64,000 nucleotides of DNA from contig CABKML010000004.1 in the NCBI GenBank assembly GCA_902373515.1, positions 16,471-80,470 on the forward strand, given 5' to 3'. How positions within the stretch are numbered: the stretch's first letter is position 1; the number at the start of each line of letters is the position of its first letter. The notes beneath the pieces were generated by a model, which was not told the DNA's origin, did no database searches, and saw only the letters and a program-made list of their open reading frames with translations. This DNA is from an uncultured Eubacteriales bacterium. GTDB lineage: Bacteria > Bacillota > Clostridia > Saccharofermentanales > Fastidiosipilaceae. The position numbers were made by a program, and so were the translations under genes. Positions 1 through 10,051 of this stretch are shown in pieces.

Positions 1-722
1 TATCATCGACAGAAGTTTTTGAACGAAGTTCTCTCCTCCTCGGAGCTGACAATATTGAGAAATTACAAAAGGCGAAAGTTGCCGTTATCGGGTTGGGCGG
101 TGTCGGTTCTTTTGTGGCCGAAGCTCTGGCTCGCAGCGGCTTAGGTCACCTGTTGCTTATTGATAAGGATGTCTATCAGGCATCAAATCTGAATCGCCAA
201 TTAGGTGCCGACTGTCAAAGTATAAATTGCAGCAAAGTCAAAGTCAGTTGTGCCCGGATTAAAGAAATAGCTCCATTTTGTCAAGTTGAAGGAAAAGAAG
301 AATTTATCACACCGGTCACCAACCTGTCATATCTGGACGACTGCGATTTTGTTGCCGACTGTATCGACACGGTCAGCAGTAAAATTGCTCTGGTTTTATA
401 TTGTCAAAGCAAAAATATCGCTTTAATCAGCGCCATGGGAACTGCCAGAAAATTCGATCCGGCTCAAATTACCGTTTGTGATCTTTTTCAAACAAAATAT
501 GACAGAATTTGTAGAGTTATGCGCCGGGAGTTACGCCAAAGACAGGTAAAACACTTGACTGTCTGTTATTCACCTGAACCTTTAAAGGAACAAACGGCCG
601 AAATTTCCCGTCTGAAACTGCAACAGCCCGGGGCTAAAGTGCCTTTGGCCAGTTTGATCTTCGTTCCCGGCACTGCCGGTTTACGCATCGCCCATCATAT
701 AATTTCCCGCTTAATCAATTAG
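1..722 (+). CDS. tcdA: tRNA threonylcarbamoyladenosine dehydratase TcdA (5'-truncated by window edge)
   Basis: ThiF/E1-like enzyme that uses ATP to cyclise t6A37 in tRNA to ct6A. The reading frame is open from base 3, so the true start lies before the window. The visible part begins with an FERSSLLLGADNIEKL segment followed by the nucleotide-binding motif VIGLGGVGSFVAEALARSG and the acidic LIDKD strand end. Then come NLNRQ and the DCIDTVSSK segment, all typical of the TcdA/CsdL family. It ends LIN-TAG, three bases before the convergent stop of the next gene. A role in t6A maturation links it to sua5 at 28190-29350. Family assignment is secure; the TcdA subfamily is favoured over other ThiF-like proteins by overall pattern. 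Confidence 0.85.
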   Translation, partial: SSTEVFERSSLLLGADNIEKLQKAKVAVIGLGGVGSFVAEALARSGLGHLLLIDKDVYQASNLNRQLGADCQSINCSKVKVSCARIKEIAPFCQVEGKEEFITPVTNLSYLDDCDFVADCIDTVSSKIALVLYCQSKNIALISAMGTARKFDPAQITVCDLFQTKYDRICRVMRRELRQRQVKHLTVCYSPEPLKEQTAEISRLKLQQPGAKVPLASLIFVPGTAGLRIAHHIISRLIN

Positions 723-725
723 CAC

Positions 726-2390
726 TTATACAAGATTGTCGATTTCTTCCTGAGTCAAGCCTTCCAAGCGGATTTTCTCAAACTCGGCCCTATGTTTTTC
801 CGGATCATAGCGATCGTTGTTGACAATATTTTCCGGCGGAATATCCTGTTCCATAATAAACCATTGCGGGAAGAGCTGACCTGATTCTAGGGCTAAAGCC
901 TGCATAAGTTCTTTAAATTTTCTGCCTTTAATTTCCGCAGGGGCATAAATGGCATTAATTACTCTGTCGGCGTAGCGATAAATCGAAGCGTTAACGAAGA
1001 CGACGTCCAGCTCATCCTCTTTTTGATTCTTCTCATAATATTTTAAGAATCCGGCAAAAGCCAATACCGATAAAGGCGGCAAGAGAAGATCGAAGCGGTC
1101 ATAAATTGTCAAAAGTAATTTTTCTTCCGCTTTTTCGGTATATAATTCGGCACTGATAACGCCATTAATATTATGGCGACATTGTAACGACAGCTGTAAG
1201 ACCCCTTTGTGAGCAAAATCATTCATCCAAGCCAGTGATTTGACGTTATCACGACTGCTGAATTCAAACAGCATCCGTTCCAATTGGACAGGTAATTCAA
1301 AAGTATTGTGCTTACCTTTAACTTCAAAGCGAAAATTATGCACCAGTTCGCTCAACATATTACCTTTTTGTCCGGATAAAATAATTTTATTAATCAGCGG
1401 ACACATGACTTTGGCATAGCAGGCGGCCAATAATAAGTATCCTTGTTTTGCCGGTAAGAAAAGGTTAACGCGGCGATAGGAATCTCCTGCGCCCTTTTCA
1501 GGTGAATCTGAAATTTCTTCTTTATTTTCAGGATGAATTTTGTCCGCTTTGTTTAAGGGTAATTCAGCAATTACTGCAAGTTGTAAAGCAGTGGCGATTA
1601 AAACTGCCGATAAGCTGTCCAATGTCGATAAAGTTGGAGCCGGATAGTCGCTGAGATTTTCTTCATTTGTCATATCAACTGACTGAGGTGTTTTCTCGTA
1701 ATTATCAGAATCGGACTTGGAATCATTAACTTCACTGCGACTGAGAGCTACTTGAGATTTAATATGTCGTAAACGACTGGCAAAAAGATTAATTGTCGGT
1801 AAGCTCAAAGCGTTATCTACAGGTGCCAGAATTATATTATTGACATATTTCTTCATAGCGGCATGTACAACCGGATTAATGCGCTTAGGATTATAGTACA
1901 GCGTCAATTTCCGGTCATATTTAACAGCTTCCAAAGCTCGAACTAAAGCGACAAAACTGCTGTTACCCAAATTATGTTCCAACAAAATCAAGTCTCGCCG
2001 ATCCTGCCGTTTGCGTAAGGCTGCAGCCTGCAGCTGAACCAATAAAGGCAATATATAATCATATATACTGCCGCTGTCCAACTTATCCAATTCCGCCAAA
2101 TATAAAGGCATATAATGATTAAACGGCTTCAACGGCAACAGACTGTCAATCTTAGAAAATTGTTTTCCGACAATTTCATCCAACTCCTTGCGCGTAAAAG
2201 AGGGGAAAAACAATGCTAAAAGAGAACTTATCCGCTCAGCCGGTTTGAGTTGTGCCAGTTTTTGCAAATCGGCAGCCGTAATTTCGGGGAAAGTTTCGGG
2301 AACGTAATAACCGTTTTCTAAGTTTTCCACCGTCAAAAGCAAATCCGAATCGTTGATTTTCTCAAATGTTCTGATATGTAAATATTGCAT
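726..2390 (-). CDS. Threonine synthase-like protein lacking catalytic residues (probable pseudoenzyme)
   Basis: A 554-residue protein whose layout follows threonine synthase from end to end. The N-terminal NGYYVPETFPEI segment (residues 26-37) matches the family's GLYVPE-FP start. LYYNPKRINPV (164-174) matches the FYP-G-VSPIQ strand. VNLFLPAKQGYLLLAACYAK (308-327) matches the VPTGNFGN..AGYYAK segment. LPVQLERMLFE (366-376) matches the SSNLERLL-E segment. The PLP parts are gone: the GPTLAFKD lysine loop is replaced near 88-105, SGDTG by LGNSS (141-145), and TGNFG by AKQGY (314-318). An acidic insert fills about 215-250 and another 282-303. The frame is intact, so it is probably expressed, but it should not make threonine. 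Role unknown. The homology is inferred by eye from motif order. Confidence 0.7.
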   Translation of the reverse strand: MQYLHIRTFEKINDSDLLLTVENLENGYYVPETFPEITAADLQKLAQLKPAERISSLLALFFPSFTRKELDEIVGKQFSKIDSLLPLKPFNHYMPLYLAELDKLDSGSIYDYILPLLVQLQAAALRKRQDRRDLILLEHNLGNSSFVALVRALEAVKYDRKLTLYYNPKRINPVVHAAMKKYVNNIILAPVDNALSLPTINLFASRLRHIKSQVALSRSEVNDSKSDSDNYEKTPQSVDMTNEENLSDYPAPTLSTLDSLSAVLIATALQLAVIAELPLNKADKIHPENKEEISDSPEKGAGDSYRRVNLFLPAKQGYLLLAACYAKVMCPLINKIILSGQKGNMLSELVHNFRFEVKGKHNTFELPVQLERMLFEFSSRDNVKSLAWMNDFAHKGVLQLSLQCRHNINGVISAELYTEKAEEKLLLTIYDRFDLLLPPLSVLAFAGFLKYYEKNQKEDELDVVFVNASIYRYADRVINAIYAPAEIKGRKFKELMQALALESGQLFPQWFIMEQDIPPENIVNNDRYDPEKHRAEFEKIRLEGLTQEEIDNLV

Positions 2391-2439
2391 ATATTCCTCA
2401 TTTCTCCCGACAATTACAGCAGGCTAAGTCAATTTTACC

Positions 2440-3228
2440 TTATTTCTTCATAAAAACAAAAAATTTGCTCAAAATATAATTGCACACGACAACTAAAAAT
2501 GCGGTGGCAATTTTCGCCCAATCCTGATTGATCCGACATATTTCAACCAGAAAAGCCATCAAGGCAAATTCAATGACAAAGCCGGAAAATAAGCGGGAAA
2601 AGACAAAGCGTTGTAATTCCTGCCACCAGATTCCCTTGCCGCTAAAAACATATTTGCGATTAACCCAAAAAGCGAAAATAACGCTGATTACGAAAGATAA
2701 AATTTGGGGAATCAGCCATTCTTCCGTAGCAAACAAAGAGAATATATGGGCGAAAAGACTGAAGCTGCCTACGGAAACTACTGTGGTTAAAGCGCCGAAA
2801 AATAAATACAAAGTCAACTCGCGCGACAAAACGGTCAATAAGAAAATTCCAAGCAGGCAGCCTAAAAATATTAAAGCTTCCCAACACATATAATTCGGAA
2901 AAATCTGCAGAAGCTGTAAACGCTTGACGTAAATCAAACTGACCGGAGGAAAGATGACGGCAGCAAAAAAAATCATGCTGCGGCGCCACCAAGGTAAGTA
3001 AAATTTCGTACCGTAATAACAAAACAAAGCCAAAAGGCAACTGCAGACGGTCAAAGATGCTAAATTAAAAGTAAATTCCGTCTGTAAAACTCCCGGTACT
3101 GCAGCAGGCAAGAAGTGCAAAACAGCTTGCAGAATTAAGAAGCAAAGCACAGTCGGAGCTAAGATAAACTTGACGTAATAACTTCGGCCCCGAACATTAT
3201 TTTCATTTTTATTCGATTCGATATTCAT
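2440..3228 (-). CDS. GtrA-like polytopic membrane protein
   Basis: Membrane protein of about 262 residues with two hydrophobic halves. The C-terminal half (about 125 residues, from LYLFFGALTTVVSVGSF to NYILSKFFVF) carries the GtrA/DPMS pattern: four membrane helices, FWVNRKYVF after the second and NYILSKFFVF at the end. GtrA-like proteins are thought to help move lipid-linked sugars across the membrane. The N-terminal half adds four or so further helices not seen in minimal GtrA. I chose ATG at 3228 (MNIESNK), which overlaps the upstream yfbR by 20 bases; an earlier start at 3273 has no ribosome binding site. It is the last gene of a pcrA-yfbR-gtrA run. Confidence 0.7.
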   Translation of the reverse strand: MNIESNKNENNVRGRSYYVKFILAPTVLCFLILQAVLHFLPAAVPGVLQTEFTFNLASLTVCSCLLALFCYYGTKFYLPWWRRSMIFFAAVIFPPVSLIYVKRLQLLQIFPNYMCWEALIFLGCLLGIFLLTVLSRELTLYLFFGALTTVVSVGSFSLFAHIFSLFATEEWLIPQILSFVISVIFAFWVNRKYVFSGKGIWWQELQRFVFSRLFSGFVIEFALMAFLVEICRINQDWAKIATAFLVVVCNYILSKFFVFMKK

Positions 3229-3910
3229 TCTGTAATATAACGCTCTCTTTCGATTCCGCATCCAAGGCGGCATGATTCAAATCATCCAAAGACATACTGA
3301 AAGCACGAACAAAATGTTGCACAAAATAATCAGCTTCCGGCAACTGCAGTTCCCCGATTCTTTGCTCAGTTTTACTGCAAGCTGCTGCAAATTCCTGATT
3401 ACCCAAAGCCGCTTCCTGCCTGCACTTGATTAAAGCACTGATCTTATCGGCAGCCTTGATGAATAATCGATTCAATTTTTGCTGCTCCGACAGAGTCCCG
3501 GCGGCAGCGGTATTTTCACCGGTCAGAATTAAGGGGCGATAATTTGCCTGTAATTCCGATGGTAAAAGTGCCAACAGTCGTTGAGCGGCAATATCTTCAA
3601 CAACTTTGTATGCCTGCTTCAATTCCGGGTTATAGTATTTAACCGGTGTCGGTAAATCACCCGTTATTACCTCAGTAGCATCATGCAGCAAAGCTAACTG
3701 CAACAACTCTCCTAAATCCAATTTAATTTGCGGTAAGGTTACTGCCGTCAACTTGTTCAGGCGAATATAATACAGAGCCTGCACAATTATCGCCACCTGA
3801 TAAGAATGCTCGCATACATTTTCTTTTTGGCGGCATTGCATCAAACTCCAACGCTCAATTAAACTCAGGCGATTGAGCATGGCAAAGAAATTATAATTTT
3901 CCTCATTCAT
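3209..3910 (-). CDS. yfbR: HD-domain 5'-deoxynucleotidase, YfbR family
   Basis: Removes phosphate from deoxynucleoside 5'-monophosphates in YfbR relatives. The HD metal site is visible: H in VCEHSYQVA, HD in LLHDATEVITGDLPTPVKYY, and a late D in AADKISALIKC. The segment HDATEVITGDLPTPVKYYNP is nearly diagnostic for YfbR. Length after start choice is 233 residues, close to the family's roughly 200. ATG at 3910 (MNEENYNFF) has GGGAG eight bases upstream and follows the pcrA stop by four bases, so translation is probably coupled. It fits a nucleotide-pool job beside a DNA repair helicase. Confidence 0.88.
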   Translation of the reverse strand: MNEENYNFFAMLNRLSLIERWSLMQCRQKENVCEHSYQVAIIVQALYYIRLNKLTAVTLPQIKLDLGELLQLALLHDATEVITGDLPTPVKYYNPELKQAYKVVEDIAAQRLLALLPSELQANYRPLILTGENTAAAGTLSEQQKLNRLFIKAADKISALIKCRQEAALGNQEFAAACSKTEQRIGELQLPEADYFVQHFVRAFSMSLDDLNHAALDAESKESVILQNEYRIE

Positions 3911-3914
3911 AATA

Positions 3915-6509
3915 CTACTCCCGCTGCAGATGGGCCGCTTTGGCCATAATGCGCTTTCTTTCACCATTATCCAACTGTATAACTATAATAGCGTCATTGG
4001 CAACCGGTTCTATTTGTTTAATTACGCCATGTCCCAAGCGGGCATGCACAACTCGCATATTAACTTTTAATTGTGCCAACTCCAATTCATTTGTGCTTTT
4101 GCCGGCCGCTAAGGGGGTCAATTTGATTTCAGTTTTTTTGTTGTTACTGATTTTGTGTAATTGACTCATAGCCTCCTGTACACCTTTATTAATTACTCGT
4201 TGCGAGTAAGCGACTGTGTTTTTGTTGCTGTTATAGTTGTTAGCTTGGTAGTTGCCGAAACTGAAACTACCGGAACTTTCATAGTGACGACGATCATTAT
4301 GCTGAAATAAATCATAGTTATCGGCGCTCGTCTCATTTTGCTTTTCATCCAACAATTCAGGCGGTATTTCCTTTACGAAACGTGATTGCGGATTATAGGT
4401 AGTACTACCGTAAAGTAAGCGTTCCGCCGTCGCTGTTAACGTTAATTTCTTTTTAGCTCTGGTAACTCCGACATAAGCTAAACGTCTTTCTTCTTCCAAA
4501 CTTTCAATATTATTCAACGATCTTACACCGGGAAAAATACTTTCTTCCATCCCGACAATAAAAACGTTATCAAACTCCAATCCTTTAGCGGCATGTAAAG
4601 TCATTAAAGTAACGAAATTCCCGTCATTTTCGCCCTCCACCGCCTGATTTAAGACCGTCATTTCCAAATAATCATGTAAATCGTCCAACAAAGTCCGCTG
4701 TCTTAGGCTTTCAGCCTCGGAATCACTCTCTGTCGTTCTTTTCAGAGCTTCCTGTTCCAACAACGACAAGTCGGCGGCCTTACCATCATAAGTCTTTACC
4801 GGCGCTGTACTCAAATCTGTAATAGCTTTTCTTTCGCGGCTGACAAAAGCCAGCAAATCGTTCTCCTCCAATTGCTCATCGGTAAAATCCAAGGTATCAA
4901 ACTTAGCTTGCTTAACAAAGTCGACAGCATCCGAAAGCATTTCTTTCAAGTTTTCCACCCGTTGCGCCGAATCTTCGCGTCCTTTTTCCATTTGATTCAA
5001 AATCTCTTCGACTAAACCGCTTTCATTCTGAACATATTCAATATAAGAGGCTAAAGTAAAAGCGGGATTTTGCAAATTACGTCTCATATCGGCCACCAGC
5101 CGGGCAAAAGTTGCTAATTTGTTCTGAGCTTTCTGCAGTTCCGGATAACGGGAAACTTCCGCACAAATTTCTAAAGCCGATTTGCCGGAGGTACGAGCCA
5201 AAGTTAAAACTTTTTCGACTGTACTTGTTCCTATCTGTCTTTTAGGCGTATTAACTACCCGGATGAAAGCCAAGTCATCTTTAGGATCGCAAATCAAACG
5301 CAAATAAGCTAAAACATCTTTGATTTCTTTGCGCTCATAAAAACGTAAACCGCCGAATATATGGAAAGGTATCTGCGCTTTCAGAAAGGCCAACTCTAAA
5401 TTACGCGATAAAGCGTTAACACGGTATAAGACAGCAAATTTCCTGTATTCCTGCCCCTGCTGCACCGATTTTTTGATAGTTTCAACAACATAATCAGCTT
5501 CATCCTGTTGGTTCAAAGCCCGATAATAAGTAATTTTGTCGCCTGACGCCGCCGTGGTCCACAATTCTTTGGCCTTACGTTTCCGGTTATGTTTAATAAT
5601 ATTATTTGCAGCCTGTAAAATAGTGGCACTGGAGCGATAATTCTGTTCCAATTTAATTACTTTCGCATCCGGAAAATCTTCCTCAAAGCTCAGAATAATT
5701 CGGACATCCGCACCTCGAAAAGCGTAAATAGACTGATCATCATCCCCGACAACACATAAATTGCGATGTTTGGAACTCAGCATATGAACAAGGTTGTACT
5801 GAGCAAAATTGGTATCCTGATACTCATCAACAAAAATATAGCGAAAACGATTAGCGTACAGTTCCAAAACATGGGGATAATTCACAAACAGAACATAAGC
5901 GTTGAGCAGCAAATCATCAAAATCCATCGCATTGAGACTTAATAATCTTTTCTGATATTCCGCATAAAACGGGAAACACAGCTTGGCTGTACTGTCCAAA
6001 CATTTCGTCAATGTCGGATATTTCTCGTAAAACTGCTCCACCGTCAACAAACGACCTTTTTGTTTGGATATAGCCTGAATAACCGCACGCGGGTCATACA
6101 TGTCTTTGTCCAAACCTTGTTCCTGCAAAATTGTTTTAATCAGTTTTTGCTGTTCTTCGGTATCCAAAATCTGAAAACTCGGGCTGTAGTGCAAGAGCGA
6201 GCCGAACTGGCGCAAAACTTTAACCATCACGGAATGGAATGTACCTATCCACATGCGATCGACGTTACTGCCGATTAATTTACTTACACGTTCTTTCATT
6301 TCCAACGCTGCTTTGTTGGTAAAAGTTAAAGCCATAATTTGTTGCGGCATTACCTGTAAATCTTTAATTAAATGGCTGATACGATAAGTAACTACCCGTG
6401 TCTTGCCTGAACCTGCTCCTGCCAAAATCAAAAGCGGTCCTTCACCGTAAAGTACCGCCTCTTTTTGGGCGGCATTCAAATCATTATAAATTGTGCTTGT
6501 ATTTTCCAT
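3915..6509 (-). CDS. pcrA: ATP-dependent DNA helicase PcrA/UvrD
   Basis: Superfamily 1 helicase for repair and replication-fork clearance. It starts with the Q-motif region LNAAQKEAV, then Walker A LAGAGSGKT (about residues 30-38), Walker B FVDEYQDTN, motif III GDDDQSIYAFRGAD, motif IV EQNYRS, motif V TLMTLHAAKGLEFDNVF and motif VI EERRLAYVGVTRAKKKL. The C-terminal piece KVNMRVVHARLGHGVIKQIE is the small PcrA tudor-like domain that contacts RNA polymerase. At 864 residues it is longer than the usual 720-750. The extra length is a linker near residues 520-600 and a Ser/Asn-rich stretch before the C-terminal domain. It is first in the run with yfbR and the GtrA-like gene. Confidence 0.95.
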   Translation of the reverse strand: MENTSTIYNDLNAAQKEAVLYGEGPLLILAGAGSGKTRVVTYRISHLIKDLQVMPQQIMALTFTNKAALEMKERVSKLIGSNVDRMWIGTFHSVMVKVLRQFGSLLHYSPSFQILDTEEQQKLIKTILQEQGLDKDMYDPRAVIQAISKQKGRLLTVEQFYEKYPTLTKCLDSTAKLCFPFYAEYQKRLLSLNAMDFDDLLLNAYVLFVNYPHVLELYANRFRYIFVDEYQDTNFAQYNLVHMLSSKHRNLCVVGDDDQSIYAFRGADVRIILSFEEDFPDAKVIKLEQNYRSSATILQAANNIIKHNRKRKAKELWTTAASGDKITYYRALNQQDEADYVVETIKKSVQQGQEYRKFAVLYRVNALSRNLELAFLKAQIPFHIFGGLRFYERKEIKDVLAYLRLICDPKDDLAFIRVVNTPKRQIGTSTVEKVLTLARTSGKSALEICAEVSRYPELQKAQNKLATFARLVADMRRNLQNPAFTLASYIEYVQNESGLVEEILNQMEKGREDSAQRVENLKEMLSDAVDFVKQAKFDTLDFTDEQLEENDLLAFVSRERKAITDLSTAPVKTYDGKAADLSLLEQEALKRTTESDSEAESLRQRTLLDDLHDYLEMTVLNQAVEGENDGNFVTLMTLHAAKGLEFDNVFIVGMEESIFPGVRSLNNIESLEEERRLAYVGVTRAKKKLTLTATAERLLYGSTTYNPQSRFVKEIPPELLDEKQNETSADNYDLFQHNDRRHYESSGSFSFGNYQANNYNSNKNTVAYSQRVINKGVQEAMSQLHKISNNKKTEIKLTPLAAGKSTNELELAQLKVNMRVVHARLGHGVIKQIEPVANDAIIVIQLDNGERKRIMAKAAHLQRE

Positions 6510-6602
6510 ATGCTGATTATAACAAATAAGCGGGAAAGAGGCACAGGGTATATCCTGCGCCTCTCAGTAAATTGATAATTAATAATTAGTAATACTCAAT
6601 CT

Positions 6603-7145
6603 CTAATATTCCAATTCCATTACACCGTATTCCCCGGCTTTACGAGCATAAATTACATTGACCTTACCCGTTTCACCGTTTAAATACAGGAAGAAGCTGT
6701 GACCTAAAAGCTGCATTTGCAGTAAAGCTTCTTCTTCATCCATAACAGCGATATTAAAGCGTTTATGTTTAGTAATTTTTTGCACGGTTTCTTGGTCTTC
6801 CGCAACTGCAGATCCGTCCTGCAGTTCATCATACAAACGCTTGAGACTTTCACTGTGATGATGTTTCAAAATTCTGGTTTTATGCTTACGTAATTTACGC
6901 TCCATTAAATCCAGAGCCTGATCAAAAGCGACAGTAGCGTCGTTAACATTAGCTGTCGTACGATAGAAATAACCGTCAACCTTCAATGTCAATTCGCAAA
7001 TAACAGAATTATTGACGGCGCTGAATTTAGCTTCCACCTGATCCTGAGCAGCTAAATTACGCTCCAATTTATTTATCTTCTTAGTAGCATGTTCTTTAAT
7101 TCGCTCACTGATCTTAACATTAATACCTTGTAAATTAAACTTCAT
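6603..7145 (-). CDS. hpf: Ribosome hibernation promoting factor, long form
   Basis: Binds the 30S subunit and pairs ribosomes into inactive 100S dimers in slow growth. Residues 1-100 form the S30AE domain (MKFNLQGINVKISERIKEHA...KLRKHKTRILKHHH). After a linker, the C-terminal dimerisation domain runs from about 125 to 180 (KRFNIAVMDEEEALLQMQLLGHSF..NVIYARKAGEYGVMELEY). Length of 180 residues matches long HPF. ATG at 7145 is chosen because GAGGGAG lies ten bases upstream; the GTG three codons earlier abuts the same site. A good promoter lies at 7202-7230, and a small hairpin (7178-7195) sits in the leader. Confidence 0.95.
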   Translation of the reverse strand: MKFNLQGINVKISERIKEHATKKINKLERNLAAQDQVEAKFSAVNNSVICELTLKVDGYFYRTTANVNDATVAFDQALDLMERKLRKHKTRILKHHHSESLKRLYDELQDGSAVAEDQETVQKITKHKRFNIAVMDEEEALLQMQLLGHSFFLYLNGETGKVNVIYARKAGEYGVMELEY

Positions 7146-7177
7146 AAATGTCACGCTCCCTCTACGCTAATTACCGG

Positions 7178-7195
7178 AACAAAGTTACCTTTGTT
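7178..7195 (-). other. Small hairpin in the hpf leader
   Basis: AACAAAG-TTAC-CTTTGTT is a perfect 7-bp inverted repeat with a 4-base loop. It lies between the hpf promoter and the ribosome binding site, so it would form in the 5' leader. It may stabilise the mRNA or bind a regulator; nothing more can be said. Confidence 0.45.
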
Positions 7196-7201
7196 ATCTA
7201 T

Positions 7202-7230
7202 ATTATATATTACTGCGACAATCGGGGCAA
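7202..7230 (-). promoter_or_regulatory. Promoter of hpf
   Basis: Reading the minus strand, TTGCCC (7230-7225), 17 bases, then TATAAT (7207-7202). This predicts a leader of about 50 bases before the hpf ATG at 7145. Confidence 0.65.
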
Positions 7231-7278
7231 TTAACTCGTTGACACAATCAAACAAAACTTTGTTGAAAAACTTATGCC

Positions 7279-7321
7279 AAAAAAGCCCTGCCTGTCAAAA
7301 TCATTTCGACGAGCAGGGCTT
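7279..7321 (-). terminator. Rho-independent terminator after gap
   Basis: On the minus strand AAGCCCTGC pairs with GCAGGGCTT (7313-7321 with 7283-7291) and is followed by a run of six T. It lies 29 bases past the gap stop codon. Confidence 0.92.
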
Positions 7322-7349
7322 AACTTTCAAGTTTCAGACCGGAAAGCTG

Positions 7350-8435
<1,086 letters not shown>

Positions 8436-8479
8436 TTAAATCTAGCAAATATGCTCGAAGAACTATCGAACTATTGTTT

Positions 8480-8508
8480 ATTTTATATCAGATGTCACCG
8501 GATTTCAA
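8480..8508 (-). promoter_or_regulatory. Promoter of gap
   Basis: Minus strand TTGAAA (8508-8503), 17-base spacer, TAAAAT (8485-8480). This gives a leader of about 50 bases before the gap ATG. Confidence 0.65.
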
Positions 8509-8557
8509 ATAAAAGCGGCCAACTTCTCATATTTTGTACAAATTGTCTAATCTTTGT

Positions 8558-9985
8558 TCAAACCCCTACATCCTTTTTGCCGTTCGTCGGGGATGTTTTA
8601 TCAGTTTTAGTTTCCAGTTTTTTCTTGTTTTTAGGGTTTTTAACTTGCTCCTCTTCACTCTTTTTATCCATATTTTCATTTGTTGTCAAATAGGGCAAAG
8701 AGATGTGCGGCAGATGCGGAAGCGGTAAATGCTTATTCATAATTGCGGTAAAAAACGGCGTAGGATTGTAATCTCGGCGCATAAGGGCATCAACGTCTTT
8801 CTCTACCGCAAAATATTCTACGGCACTGTGCAATTTGGCAACAGCAATATTTCTTTGTTCGTTGCTCTGCTTGACATATTGTTTGATGACAACATAGAGA
8901 ACGGCTGAAAGCGGGACTGAAAGGATTAAGCCGGGGAAACCGAAAAAGTTACCGCCGATTAAAACGGCTGCGAAAACCCAAATTGCCGGTAAACCCACCT
9001 GTGAACCGACCACAAAAGGATAAATTAAATTGCCTTCAATTTGTTGCACTACAAAAAATAAAGGTAAGAATAATAAGGCCTTATGCACATTTACAGTCAA
9101 AATTAAAATAAAGGAAAGGCTGGCAGAAATATAAGCACCGAAAATAGGGATAAGAGCAAAAAGGGCCACCAGGACGGCAATCATGCTGTAATACGGAATA
9201 TCGAATAAAAACATTACTACAAGGACAAGAAAGCCCAAGATTCCCGCTTCCATGCAGGCAGCGGCAATATAACGGGCGAACATTTTACCGGCGAAAATCA
9301 TTAATTTCAAGAAATGGTCAACCTTTTCTTCATTAAACAAAGCATAAAGCAGACCGGTAACTTCCCGCCCTATCTGTTCTTTGCCGCATATAATATATAT
9401 TCCGAAAATCAGGCTGATGAGGAAGGTTACAAAACCGCTGATAATATTTAATACGATATTGGAAATACCGCTGATTAACGAACGAATAACCTTGTCATAG
9501 CTTAAAGTAAATTGACGAGCAATATCATCCAGATGAACGTTATTGGCATCGGCAAATTCTCGAATTTGCGGTTTGGTTTCTAAAAAATTCTCCACCTGAT
9601 CGGTCAAGCGGGCAACTGTCAGCGGAATTTGCGCACTCAGGCGCACCAAAGTAGCGTTAATTTGGGGTAAGAGCAAAGCGAAAAAGGCATAAATCAAAGC
9701 TCCGAAAAAGAACAATGACAGCAATAACGACAAAGGTCTTTTCACTTTTTTTCTGGCAGAATCATATTTGCCCCAATTAACCGAGAAAAACTTGTGCTCT
9801 ATATAAGACGTCGGGATATTGATTACGAAAGCTAAAGCGGCGCCCAAAGTTATCGGTAATAACTTGGAGGAAAAGCTGTGCAGCCAGTTAGGTAAAAAAT
9901 TGAAATTGAGCGACAGCCAATAAACTGCACCCGCTATCAATGCGTAAGCGATAAAATCGCGTGTTCTGAATCCTTTAATATGCAT
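8558..9985 (-). CDS. AI-2E family transporter-like membrane protein
   Basis: Polytopic membrane protein of the AI-2E/PerM family. Members have been tied to autoinducer-2 or Na+/H+ export, but the substrate here is unknown. Two N-terminal helices are followed by an extracytoplasmic helical stretch (about 95-165). Then come the core helices from IRSLISGISNIVLNIISGFVTFLISLIFGIYI to LPAIWVFAAVLIGGNFFGFPGLILSVPLSAVLYVVI, which holds the typical GGNFFGFPGLILSVP signature. The C-terminal tail of about 100 residues is hydrophilic, with a Lys-rich end. GAGAGG precedes ATG at 9985. It lies between the glycogen operon terminator and gap, so it is probably its own unit. Confidence 0.85.
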   Translation of the reverse strand: MHIKGFRTRDFIAYALIAGAVYWLSLNFNFLPNWLHSFSSKLLPITLGAALAFVINIPTSYIEHKFFSVNWGKYDSARKKVKRPLSLLLSLFFFGALIYAFFALLLPQINATLVRLSAQIPLTVARLTDQVENFLETKPQIREFADANNVHLDDIARQFTLSYDKVIRSLISGISNIVLNIISGFVTFLISLIFGIYIICGKEQIGREVTGLLYALFNEEKVDHFLKLMIFAGKMFARYIAAACMEAGILGFLVLVVMFLFDIPYYSMIAVLVALFALIPIFGAYISASLSFILILTVNVHKALLFLPLFFVVQQIEGNLIYPFVVGSQVGLPAIWVFAAVLIGGNFFGFPGLILSVPLSAVLYVVIKQYVKQSNEQRNIAVAKLHSAVEYFAVEKDVDALMRRDYNPTPFFTAIMNKHLPLPHLPHISLPYLTTNENMDKKSEEEQVKNPKNKKKLETKTDKTSPTNGKKDVGV

Positions 9986-10007
9986 CCGTTTACGCCTCTC
10001 TATAAAG

Positions 10008-10029
10008 AAAACCGCCTCAATTGAAGCGG
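10008..10029 (-). terminator. Terminator of the glycogen operon
   Basis: On the minus strand CCGCTTCAATTGAGGCGG folds into a near-perfect 9-bp stem and is followed by TTTTC. It lies 22 bases past the glgA stop and just before the next gene. Confidence 0.75.
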
Positions 10030-10051
10030 CAGCAGTAACTTTGTTTCCTAC

